DNA of 22,127 nucleotides from Microcaldota archaeon (lineage in GTDB: Archaea > Micrarchaeota > Micrarchaeia > Micrarchaeales > Micrarchaeaceae). Position numbers and translations under genes: made by a program. The DNA lies in the NCBI GenBank assembly GCA_021834865.1, contig JAKBRD010000012.1, positions 1-22,127 of the forward strand, given 5' to 3'. The notes under the pieces are model-generated. The model made no database searches. It was not told where the DNA came from and saw only the letters and a program-made list of their open reading frames with translations. Shown here piece after piece: positions 7,271 through 14,653 of this stretch (the first letter of the stretch is position 1; each line of letters begins with the position of its first letter).

Positions 7271-8011
7271 ATGAGCGAGCTAACGAGAATAAAATCCGGG
7301 ATAGACGGCCTTGACTCGATGCTTGACGGGGGCGTTCCGGAGCACAACCAGACAATAATTGCAGGAGGCCCGGGAGCCGGCAAGACTCTGCTCTCGTTCG
7401 AGATTCTTTACCGCAACGCAAAGGCCGGGATACCTGGAGCTTTCATAGCCCTGGAAGAAAAGCCAGAGGTGCTGCTGAGCAACGTAAAGCAGGCCTTCAA
7501 GGAGTTCAAGGACATAGACGACCTAATCAAGAGCCAGATGATAATAATAGACGGGGAGGATCCATCCTCAAGGATTCAGACCGAAAGCGATTCCGCATCA
7601 TATTCTTTCGGGAACATAATATCCGACATAGAAGCCATAGTCAAGCGCAACAACGCCAGGTGCGTTGTCATTGACTCTATATCGCTGCTCAAGCTGATGC
7701 TTGTTGACAAGTACCATTACCGCAGGTCCATGCTTATGCTGATGTCAAACCTGCGCAGGCTTAACGTAACGACATTCCTTACCGTAGAGATAAATTTTGC
7801 AGACAGGGACAAGCTCAAATATTCGCCAGAATTTTTCATATTTGACGGCATAATAATGCTCTACCAGATGAGCAGGGAGGACCGCAGGACCCTTACTGCC
7901 GAGGTTGTAAAGATGCGCGGCACAAACCACAGCTGGGCCCTAGCGCCCTATGAAATAACCTCTGGAGGGTTCAACATATATACAGTAGACCAGATGGGTG
8001 AAATTCCGTAA
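7271..8011 (+). CDS. KaiC-like RecA-superfamily ATPase, single domain
   Basis: Cytoplasmic ATPase of the archaeal KaiC/RadA-like group (COG0467), 246 aa with one ATPase domain. The opening 'RIKSGIDGLDSMLDGGVPE' is typical. Walker A is GGPGAGKT (residues 32-39), the catalytic glutamate pair is in 'ALEEKPEVL' near residue 58, and Walker B is CVVIDS (131-136). The family includes signalling ATPases and proteins linked to archaellum assembly (FlaH/ArlH), but here there are no archaellum genes. The stop codon overlaps the start of the next gene by one base (TAATG), so the two are translationally coupled. That points to a working link between this ATPase and the membrane-anchored Cys-repeat protein. 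The biological output is unknown. Confidence 0.9.
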   Translation: MSELTRIKSGIDGLDSMLDGGVPEHNQTIIAGGPGAGKTLLSFEILYRNAKAGIPGAFIALEEKPEVLLSNVKQAFKEFKDIDDLIKSQMIIIDGEDPSSRIQTESDSASYSFGNIISDIEAIVKRNNARCVVIDSISLLKLMLVDKYHYRRSMLMLMSNLRRLNVTTFLTVEINFADRDKLKYSPEFFIFDGIIMLYQMSREDRRTLTAEVVKMRGTNHSWALAPYEITSGGFNIYTVDQMGEIP

Positions 8012-9048
8012 TGGAGCCTCAGGACAATCAAAATAAGGCCAAGAGCCGGATAAAAAAGCAGGACAGCAAGAAAGGCAGCGTCGAAGAGCAAAAAACGGAT
8101 AAATCTAGGGACGACTACATACGCATAGGAATCCTAGTGGCCATAATAATGATAGCGGCAATCGCAGCGGCGATATACGTGGATTCGCCAAAGAGCTGCT
8201 CAAGCGTTGTCTTCGCTACTCAGCGCAACAGCTGTTTCGCCGCCGAAGCCGCAGCTACCGGAAATTCTACCATGTGCCACAGCATATCATCGCAGCCGCT
8301 TCAGCAATCATGCCTCGAAAGCGTTGCCTATTCCACGAAGAACGCTTCCGTGTGCACTTCAATAAGCAATGGCTCAATCGCAGATTCCTGCATAAGCAAC
8401 CTGAGCGTAGCAACAGGAAACGAAGCTCTGTGCTCAGGCATAGCTAATTCTTCATCAAGATCAGAGTGCCTTTACTCATTTGCGGAAGCCAAAAACTTCA
8501 GCGACGTTTCGTACTGCTCTGGCATAAGCAATTCTGCGGACTACAAAAATTGCACGAGCTCAAGCCAATACGTTCTTGCAATGAAAACCGGAAATCCGTC
8601 CTACTGCTCGGAAATGAACAATACTCCGGGCAACGGCGTGCCTACTACAAATCTTCTTGGTCTGCTTCCGCAAAACCAAAGCTCCAAGCTTTCTTCTTCT
8701 AGCATAGTGCTTCTGAATGCTTCAAATGCTGATGTCTGCTACTATTCAGTCGCAGTATCATTTGGCAATATAAGCGCATGCAGCGACATATACAGCCCAA
8801 TATCCGCCACATGCGAATACTATGTGAAATCTATTACTGCTCGAAAGCAAGCCTTAAATCTTTCGGAAGTAGTATCAAAGTGCGACGAAGCCGGCATATA
8901 CGGAGGTTCGACCACTATAAACGCGTGCATTATTGGCTTTGCGGTTTCATACGAAAATACGACCTACTGCTCCCAAATAACAAATTCAAGCACCAAAAGC
9001 ATTTGCGTTTCTGAGGTTGCGAGCAGGAAGGCTAATTCTTCTACATAA
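8011..9048 (+). CDS. Membrane-anchored protein with 26-residue two-Cys ectodomain repeats
   Basis: A 345-aa protein. Residues 1-35 are strongly charged and cytoplasmic, IGILVAIIMIAAIAAAIYV (about 39-57) is a single membrane anchor, and the rest should face outward. The ectodomain has 18 cysteines. C63, C89, C115 and C141 are exactly 26 apart, as are C75, C101, C127 and C153, giving alternating spacings of 12 and 14. The consensus is roughly C-x11-C-(L/F/I)-x2-(S/A)-x2-A/S-x-(T/A)-x-N-x3-C. A Ser/Asn-rich linker (203-240) separates a second, less regular set (C243-C332). About fifteen N-X-S/T sites are present. GGGTGA (7996-8001) serves as SD, and the ATG overlaps the upstream stop. Paired cysteines suggest one disulfide per repeat in a helical solenoid; this is inference. 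No family recognised. Confidence 0.85.
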   Translation: MEPQDNQNKAKSRIKKQDSKKGSVEEQKTDKSRDDYIRIGILVAIIMIAAIAAAIYVDSPKSCSSVVFATQRNSCFAAEAAATGNSTMCHSISSQPLQQSCLESVAYSTKNASVCTSISNGSIADSCISNLSVATGNEALCSGIANSSSRSECLYSFAEAKNFSDVSYCSGISNSADYKNCTSSSQYVLAMKTGNPSYCSEMNNTPGNGVPTTNLLGLLPQNQSSKLSSSSIVLLNASNADVCYYSVAVSFGNISACSDIYSPISATCEYYVKSITARKQALNLSEVVSKCDEAGIYGGSTTINACIIGFAVSYENTTYCSQITNSSTKSICVSEVASRKANSST

Positions 9049-9159
9049 AGCTCAAACGCGCAAATTAAGCGTTATGGCTGCACCCGCAAGCGGGAATAAT
9101 GCATAAATACAAATATCTGCGGATAAAAAGTAAAATCTGCTTCACTTGCACCAAAAGCA

Positions 9160-10557
9160 ATGGTATCAATGGAAGAATTCATAGTTTCTAGCGTGAAGGA
9201 AACGCCAAACAGGATGCAACTCTGCACACTGATTGGAAAAACACAGCTGCAGCTGTATTCTGCGGCTCTAGCAGAGCCGCTTGACATTGTCGCTCTTGAC
9301 AATTCAAAGTCTGACATTCAGCTCGAGCCAAAAAACATAACTGGCAGGAAGGCAAGCATGGATAAATTTGAAAGCGCCTTATCTGCTCTGGTGTCCAATG
9401 TGGAGCTGCACCCTTTGCAGAAAATAGGGATAAAGCCCTTGGATGAAGCTCTTTCATCAATGGAAGAAAAGCTTACTGCTGCGGCGCAAAGGATTATTCC
9501 AAATTTCATTTCTGGAGCTCCCATAATAATACGCTTCCATAACGATGGCGACGGCGCCTCTGGTGCCGTGGCGCTATACAGGGCATTGGAAAAGCTCGGC
9601 AAGGAAGCAAGGCTCGGCATGTCCAATTGCATATGGACCATGAACAAGGGCGTAGCGTATACCGCCCAATCGCTGTCTTACGACAGGCTAAGGCTGTCCT
9701 CATACCGTTCCGTGGCAAGGCCGCTTTTGCTTATCACCGATTTCGGCACTCTCGAAGAGAGCGAAACTGCAGTCAAAAACGCGCAGGAGTTTATGGACAT
9801 AGAGTGGCTCGACCATCACCCGGTATACGAAGGTTTCAATGGCGCCGGCGTCTATTCGTACATAAATCCGTGGCTGGAGGGATTCGGCTCCGACGTGACT
9901 GCTGGGGCGCTGACCTGCGCTGTCGCCGGCAAGCTTTCGGGCATCAGGGTAAAGAATCTTACGAAAGCATCGCTCCTGAGCGATCATAGCGCCTATGCCG
10001 AAAACGACCCGGAAGCTTCGGAGCTTGCAGTTATAATGGATGCAATGACTACGGACGCAAGCGCAAAAGGCAGCAACATTACGCCTAAAAACATAATATC
10101 CACGATAGAGGACGAATCTTCGCACAAGCTGGTTTTTAATCAGGCTAAGTCTCAGATGGACGAAGCGGTTTCAAAGGGGATGAAATACCTAAAGACGCGC
10201 AAGGCCGGAAATGCCACTATTGCAACTCTTGATTATTCCCACATATCGGAAAACTACTACGGCTATGTCAGGCATGGAAGGTTTACTTCGATATTCAGCG
10301 ACTCCGTAGTCGAGAAATACGGGCCGTCAATAACCATAGTTTACAACAAGAGCTTAGCATCAATACGCGTGAGCAAGGAGCTTTCAGGGAAGCTGCGCCT
10401 GCTTTCGCTGATATCCGAAATGAAAGAGGACACGGATTACATATCCAACGGAGGCGGGCACAATGAAGCAGCCAGCGTCAAGCTTGAAGACGAGTATGCA
10501 ATGCGCGATTTCTTGGCGCTGCTCTACACCGAGATAGCATCCAGGCTGGCAGATTAA
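9160..10557 (+). CDS. DHH/DHHA1 phosphoesterase, archaeal RecJ-like
   Basis: A 465-aa metal-dependent phosphoesterase of the archaeal RecJ/GAN type, which degrades single-stranded DNA or RNA or small nucleotides. Residues 1-120 are an N-terminal extension without zinc cysteines. Catalytic motif I is FHNDGDGASGA (D129, D131), motif II is ITDFG, and motif III is the signature DHH (218-220, in WLDHHP). The DHHA1 domain carries NGGGHNEAAS (430-439), which contacts substrate. The start is ATG 9160 or ATG 9169 (MVSMEEF); no clear SD separates them. TATA-like stretches precede it at about 9102-9112 and 9120-9131. It is convergent with rfcL, their ends overlapping by 4 bp. Family is certain; DNA repair, Okazaki processing and nucleotide hydrolysis remain open as roles. 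Confidence 0.88.
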   Translation: MVSMEEFIVSSVKETPNRMQLCTLIGKTQLQLYSAALAEPLDIVALDNSKSDIQLEPKNITGRKASMDKFESALSALVSNVELHPLQKIGIKPLDEALSSMEEKLTAAAQRIIPNFISGAPIIIRFHNDGDGASGAVALYRALEKLGKEARLGMSNCIWTMNKGVAYTAQSLSYDRLRLSSYRSVARPLLLITDFGTLEESETAVKNAQEFMDIEWLDHHPVYEGFNGAGVYSYINPWLEGFGSDVTAGALTCAVAGKLSGIRVKNLTKASLLSDHSAYAENDPEASELAVIMDAMTTDASAKGSNITPKNIISTIEDESSHKLVFNQAKSQMDEAVSKGMKYLKTRKAGNATIATLDYSHISENYYGYVRHGRFTSIFSDSVVEKYGPSITIVYNKSLASIRVSKELSGKLRLLSLISEMKEDTDYISNGGGHNEAASVKLEDEYAMRDFLALLYTEIASRLAD

Positions 10558-11777
10558 ACCTTCATGGCTTTAAGGAAGTCTATCTGCTTCTGCTCAAGGC
10601 CATATTTGCTTTCAAGGAAATTGCTGATTTCCTCATCTTCGGAATTCTTCACCATTGCGGCAACGAGCGGTATATAATGCTCTTTTATCTTCGACAGGCT
10701 TTCGTGTATCTGCTTCTGCAGCCTTTTTGCGATCTCATTGCTTACCGACCTCTCGCCCTTCGTGGCGCTCAGCTCTTTTATGGCTTTTGGGAATTCGTAG
10801 CGTGCAGTAACCCTCGGATAAACGTTCTTCGACAGCGCGACGCCGCTGGACATCATGACGTTCATATACCTCCAATAAGTGTAATATTGTGCCCTTATCG
10901 CCCTCGTATAATATATGCTGGCATCTGCCAGGTTCTCGTATGCCGTCGCTATGTCCGAAATGTAGGTATACCTTTTCGGTATATTCTGGTCAATCCATTT
11001 TATCAGCATGTCGCCGGCATCCTCCGCATTTGCTATCGCCCTAAGGGGTGCAGCAATAGTGTTGGAAAGGAATATCCTGTCAAGGGTTTCGAATATGTAT
11101 CCTTTCCTGTCCCTTAAGCCTATGTAATCAAGCGCCTCGTCAGGTGCGTCGCCCAGTATGAGCAGGTCCCCTATGGCGCTTCTCACGTCCCCGTTCGAGC
11201 GCCTGGCTATTGCAATTATGACATCTTTGTTTGCCTTTATCCCGGCTTCGGAAGCTACGCTTGCAAGTATCTCTTCCACAACAAACTGCTTGGGCTTCTT
11301 GAACTCAACAGGCGTAGTTGCGCCCCTGAGGAACGTTATCTTCTGGTCCCACATGTCGTTCGCAATCATTATTATCGGATTCTTCGAATTGCTTATGATC
11401 TCGCCTATGGCGGTGCTCGCGCCCTTGTCAAACCTTGAGCTAAGCTCGTCTATCTCGTCAAGCATTATGAGGTTCCTTCCTCCAAACAAGCCCCTGGACT
11501 GCGAAGCCGCGGCAAGCCTGCCGCTTATGGCTCCCTTGTCCCTGTAATCGCTAGCCGTTAGCTCTACAATGTTCCATCCGTTCTCCTTGGCCAGCAGCCT
11601 TACGGCGGAGCTCTTTCCGATACCGGTAGGCCCGTAGACCAGCAGCGGCTTCTCGCGCCTGCCCATCTTGTAAGAAAGGGCGAAGCGCCTCAGCTCTGCT
11701 ATGGCGTTCTCGTTTCCTTTTATGGATTCGAGGTTTTCGGGCTCATAAAAAAGCATATCCCTGATCAAAGAATGCAC
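10554..11777 (-). CDS. rfcL: Replication factor C large subunit
   Basis: Clamp-loader ATPase that with RfcS opens PCNA onto primed DNA. Residues KPLLVYGPTGIGKSS hold Walker A and 'LIMLDEIDELSS' Walker B; 'PIIMIANDMWD' is sensor 1. The order AAA+ domain, lid, then helical collar matches RfcL. The usual N-terminal W-x-E-K-Y-R-P box is eroded to 'MLFYEPENLESIKGN'. At about 407 aa it is on the short side, and the C-terminus (QKQIDFLKAMKV) lacks a textbook PCNA-binding peptide and the Lys-rich tail common in the family. Possible starts are GTG 11792, GTG 11777 and ATG 11756. GTG 11777 is chosen because a minus-strand TATA-like stretch centred near 11804 would give a leaderless message there. It diverges from the uppS gene. 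Confidence 0.9.
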   Translation of the reverse strand: MHSLIRDMLFYEPENLESIKGNENAIAELRRFALSYKMGRREKPLLVYGPTGIGKSSAVRLLAKENGWNIVELTASDYRDKGAISGRLAAASQSRGLFGGRNLIMLDEIDELSSRFDKGASTAIGEIISNSKNPIIMIANDMWDQKITFLRGATTPVEFKKPKQFVVEEILASVASEAGIKANKDVIIAIARRSNGDVRSAIGDLLILGDAPDEALDYIGLRDRKGYIFETLDRIFLSNTIAAPLRAIANAEDAGDMLIKWIDQNIPKRYTYISDIATAYENLADASIYYTRAIRAQYYTYWRYMNVMMSSGVALSKNVYPRVTARYEFPKAIKELSATKGERSVSNEIAKRLQKQIHESLSKIKEHYIPLVAAMVKNSEDEEISNFLESKYGLEQKQIDFLKAMKV

Positions 11778-11796
11778 CGCGGCAATTAGCACCTGC

Positions 11797-11810
11797 TTAT
11801 TATATTATTA
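11797..11810 (-). promoter_or_regulatory. TATA-like box for rfcL
   Basis: The minus-strand stretch 'taataatataataa' is centred about 26 bp upstream of GTG 11777. It is AT-rich enough that exact placement is uncertain. Confidence 0.35.
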
Positions 11811-11916
11811 TGTTGTAATAGTTTATAATTGAAACGGTCGGCATTTGCTTTTGCGAAGATTTTTAGCAAAGAATTTAAACCAATAGCAATAAAAGGTATT
11901 TGAAGTGGCGTTAACT

Positions 11917-11921
11917 AGGTG
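11917..11921 (+). promoter_or_regulatory. Shine-Dalgarno site of uppS
   Basis: AGGTG lies 5 nt before ATG 11927, a good match to the archaeal anti-SD. It fixes the start and implies a leadered message; a TATA-like 'gaatttaaac' lies at 11871-11880. Confidence 0.55.
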
Positions 11922-11926
11922 CAGTA

Positions 11927-12634
11927 ATGTCTAACAGAGAGCTCATAATCCCTGCAAATGTAGCATTGATTCCCGACGGCAATAGGAGATGGGCTAAAAC
12001 AAACAAAATGAACCTCTTCAACGGCTACGACTACGGCATAAAGAAGTTCGTAAAGTTCTCATTATGGCTGAAAGGTTTTGGTTCCAAGAGCCTGACAGTC
12101 TGGGCACTGTCTACGGAGAACATACAGAAAAGGACCAGCCAGGAGCTAAGCATACTATACAAGCTCTACATCCGTGCGTCCTATGACAAGGATGTGCTGA
12201 AGATGCTTGACGAAACGCAGGCGCGCCTGAAAGTAATAGGCAACAGGAAGCTCATACCGAAGGCAGTAAACAAGGCGCTATCAAGCGTTGAAAAATATAC
12301 CGCCAAATATAACAAGTTCTATATAAACGTGCTTGTAGCATACGGCGGGCATGACGACATACTATACGCTGCAAAGAAGCTTCTCTCTGCAGGAGCAACT
12401 TCGCGCTCAATAAGCGAAGATACGCTTAAAAAGAACCTCAGAACGGCAAAGATATCCGATCCGGACCTGATAATAAGGACATCGGGAGAGGAAAGGCTAT
12501 CCGGGCTTCTGCCATGGCAGTCTTCTTATTCTGAGCTCTACTTCAGCAATAAGTATTGGCCGGACTTTGGCAAGGCCGACCTGAGTGCCGCAATAAGCGA
12601 ATTTTCAAGGCGCAAGAGAAGGTACGGAAAGTAG
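11927..12634 (+). CDS. uppS: cis-Prenyltransferase (polyprenyl diphosphate synthase)
   Basis: Cytoplasmic, membrane-associated enzyme that extends an allylic diphosphate with isopentenyl diphosphate in cis, making the C50-C60 lipid carrier for glycans. The protein has 235 aa, normal for the family. The catalytic motif is IPDGNRRWA with D17. ALSTEN (family SxEN) follows, and the C-terminal block is 'RTSGEERLSG' then 'PWQSSYSELYF' and 'WPDF', ending RRKRRYGK. The residue matching the catalytic-region histidine of E. coli UppS (GHKAG) is tyrosine here (NGYDYGIKK). It heads a cluster with DUF2070 and a dolichol-kinase-like gene, pointing to polyprenol or dolichol phosphate supply. The SD AGGTG fixes the start. 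Confidence 0.94.
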   Translation: MSNRELIIPANVALIPDGNRRWAKTNKMNLFNGYDYGIKKFVKFSLWLKGFGSKSLTVWALSTENIQKRTSQELSILYKLYIRASYDKDVLKMLDETQARLKVIGNRKLIPKAVNKALSSVEKYTAKYNKFYINVLVAYGGHDDILYAAKKLLSAGATSRSISEDTLKKNLRTAKISDPDLIIRTSGEERLSGLLPWQSSYSELYFSNKYWPDFGKADLSAAISEFSRRKRRYGK

Positions 12635-12652
12635 CTGCTGGAGAACGAAGCG

Positions 12653-12687
12653 GCAAAACTGCTTAATAAGCTTTTGCTGCATTTTTA
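12653..12687 (+). terminator. Inverted repeat followed by T-run after uppS
   Basis: GCAAAA (12653-12658) pairs with TTTTGC (12672-12677), and inside them GCTTA (12661-12665) pairs with TAAGC (12667-12671), leaving a CT bulge and a very short loop. A TTTTT run follows at 12682-12686. It could end the uppS message or be processed RNA structure before the next gene. The single-base inner loop means the innermost pairs must open. Confidence 0.35.
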
Positions 12688-12688
12688 A

Positions 12689-12708
12689 GCGGGCATGCAT
12701 GTGCCCGC
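12689..12708. repeat. GC-rich inverted repeat upstream of DUF2070 gene
   Basis: GCGGGCA (12689-12695) and TGCCCGC (12702-12708) are perfect 7-bp arms around a 6-nt loop TGCATG. It stands out as the only GC-rich hairpin in the spacer between uppS and the DUF2070 gene. An alternative ATG (12695) for the next gene lies inside it, which makes that start unlikely. Confidence 0.5.
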
Positions 12709-12736
12709 GCAACGCATAAAGCATACAGTGCATTTT

Positions 12737-14590
12737 ATGGTAGATAAAAGTTATACAGGCGCTTTGAGCCATGTTAGCATGTTCGCCAAAAGCATTCCGA
12801 GCTCGGCGAGCCTTTACGCGATGCTTGTATTGTTTGGGCTTATAGTAGGGCCAATAACTGCATACATTGCACATATATCAGATCCGCTCTACGGCCTAAC
12901 CTATGCCGTAATAAGCGGGGCAATAGGCGGCATTCTTGCGATAATAGTTCCAACAACTATAAACATAATGCTGTTCAAGGCCATACGCAGCTACATACGC
13001 GTAAAATACATAATATTCGTTTCCCTCCTGGCAGAGCTTACCTACGGGATATTTCTCATATTCTCCGGCGCCGTGTTCTACATTTTTCACTCTTACGCCC
13101 TGGCCTTAGTCGCCATAATAGTTGGCGATGCTAGCATATTCGGATGGTGGATTTTCGTCAACAAGCTCATAATGAACAGGTCCAAGAACGCTTCTATGTT
13201 CTCGCTTTTGCAGCCCACAATAAACCTAATATTTTTCCTTCCAGCCAGCGTGATATTTTTCGGCGTAACGCTTCCTATAGGGATACTTCTGATAAAGCTA
13301 TACGCTGCAATATTCGTATTCCTTCTGATAAGCTACACGATAATATATTTCATAGACTCCCCAATAAAGAGGAGCCTAGGCTTCAGCGGAATAGATACGT
13401 TTTCACAGATGATACAGAACTGGCTCTTCAGCATAAATATATCAGTCCCAAACAGAAACGTCAAAAAGCCATTCGGCGAAAAGGCAGATATAGAAGTCGA
13501 CTCGATAGTGTGCACCGGAAAATCAGGAAAGCCCCTCTTCGTCATAACTGTTCCTAACATACATTTCGGCCCAGTCGGCACACTTGGCAGCAGCAATTTC
13601 CCCTATCTCATAGAGCGCCACATAAATCTGCGGTATAAGGCCAAAGGGGTGGTATTGCATTCTTCTATAAACGAGGACTACAACGCCATATCCAGCGACC
13701 AGTTCTCACAGTACAGGCGCACGATAGACAACACAATGGGGCATTCTGGGCATGGCGCAGAGAATCAGGAATATTCATACTACTACGGGGAATCAAACGG
13801 CGCGATGGTCAGGCTCATAAAATTCGGCGATTCCGCAATCGCGACGCTGACCAGGGCTCCACGAGTAACGGAAGACATAACTCCTGAAGCTTCCGTGATA
13901 ATAAAGCATGCCCTTTCCGGATTCGCCAAGAACATAACCGTTGTGGATGCGCACAACTCCAGATATGAATCTGCGCCTGCGGATGAGCTCGCAGCTGTCA
14001 AATTTGATTCGAAGGTGCTTAAGGACTACCTGGAAGCCATAAAATCATTATCAAAAATATCCTCATCAAAAACACTTGAAGTCGGCTCCGCTTCCTCCAA
14101 CATCTACGAAAATCTCGGCAGCCCGAAGGACCTTGCGCCAGGGAATTCAAATGTCATAGTGTTCCGCATAAGCGGCAGGGACTTCGGAATAATACAGTTC
14201 AACGCGAACAACATGAACCCGAAGTTCAGGGAAAGGATAATTGCGCACCTTTCAAAAAAATTCAACGTTGATTTTGAGCTTTACACTACGGATACGCATT
14301 ACGTCAACTCCCTCAGGCAGACAGCCAGCAACGTCCTGGGGAGCACCTCAAGCTATACAAAGATGATTCCAGAGCTTGACAAAATGGTGGCATCTGCAAT
14401 GTCAAACATGAAATCGGCAAGCCTCTCATGGTATTCGGATACGATGAAGAACTTCTACATATGGGGCATAAACCAAAGGGAAAAGATGCTGACTGCGATG
14501 GACTCAATGATAGCGACTGCCAAGATACTGATACCCGCTATAATAGCTGCGGGCTTCTTGGTTGCTGCATGGATAATAACATTAATATAA
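12737..14590 (+). CDS. DUF2070 archaeal membrane protein
   Basis: Large archaea-specific integral membrane protein. The first 200 residues contain about six or seven hydrophobic helices (for example LYAMLVLFGLIVGPITAYIA and GAIGGILAIIVPTTINIML). A long soluble domain of about 370 residues follows, then a last helix at the C-terminus (ILIPAIIAAGFLVAAWIITLI). The soluble domain has conserved His-bearing motifs typical of DUF2070: IHFGPVGTLGSSNFPYLI, HSGHG, VDAHNS and TDTHYV, which suggest a metal site. I recall the matching COG (COG3356) being described as ceramidase-superfamily lipid hydrolase, but nothing here proves activity. ATG 12737 (MVDKSYTG) is preferred; ATG 12695 would add 14 residues encoded within a hairpin. 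Position between two polyprenyl-lipid genes suggests a lipid-related role (inference). Confidence 0.88.
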   Translation: MVDKSYTGALSHVSMFAKSIPSSASLYAMLVLFGLIVGPITAYIAHISDPLYGLTYAVISGAIGGILAIIVPTTINIMLFKAIRSYIRVKYIIFVSLLAELTYGIFLIFSGAVFYIFHSYALALVAIIVGDASIFGWWIFVNKLIMNRSKNASMFSLLQPTINLIFFLPASVIFFGVTLPIGILLIKLYAAIFVFLLISYTIIYFIDSPIKRSLGFSGIDTFSQMIQNWLFSINISVPNRNVKKPFGEKADIEVDSIVCTGKSGKPLFVITVPNIHFGPVGTLGSSNFPYLIERHINLRYKAKGVVLHSSINEDYNAISSDQFSQYRRTIDNTMGHSGHGAENQEYSYYYGESNGAMVRLIKFGDSAIATLTRAPRVTEDITPEASVIIKHALSGFAKNITVVDAHNSRYESAPADELAAVKFDSKVLKDYLEAIKSLSKISSSKTLEVGSASSNIYENLGSPKDLAPGNSNVIVFRISGRDFGIIQFNANNMNPKFRERIIAHLSKKFNVDFELYTTDTHYVNSLRQTASNVLGSTSSYTKMIPELDKMVASAMSNMKSASLSWYSDTMKNFYIWGINQREKMLTAMDSMIATAKILIPAIIAAGFLVAAWIITLI

Positions 14591-14644
14591 AGCCCAGCCA
14601 TATAGAATACAATGGCTCCCGAATGCATAGACTGGGGGCTTCCC

Positions 14645-14648
14645 GGTG
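14645..14648 (+). promoter_or_regulatory. Shine-Dalgarno site supporting TTG start
   Basis: GGTG at 14645-14648 lies 5 nt before TTG 14654 and is the main reason to accept this non-ATG start; no ATG occurs in frame in the first part of the gene. Confidence 0.5.
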
Positions 14649-14653
14649 CTTGA

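Noticed and set aside
12695..12736. Upstream ATG start of the DUF2070 protein (MHVPAQRIKHTVHF)
   Set aside because: The codons begin inside a GC-rich hairpin, have no SD and do not look like the N-terminus of a DUF2070 protein; ATG 12737 is preferred.
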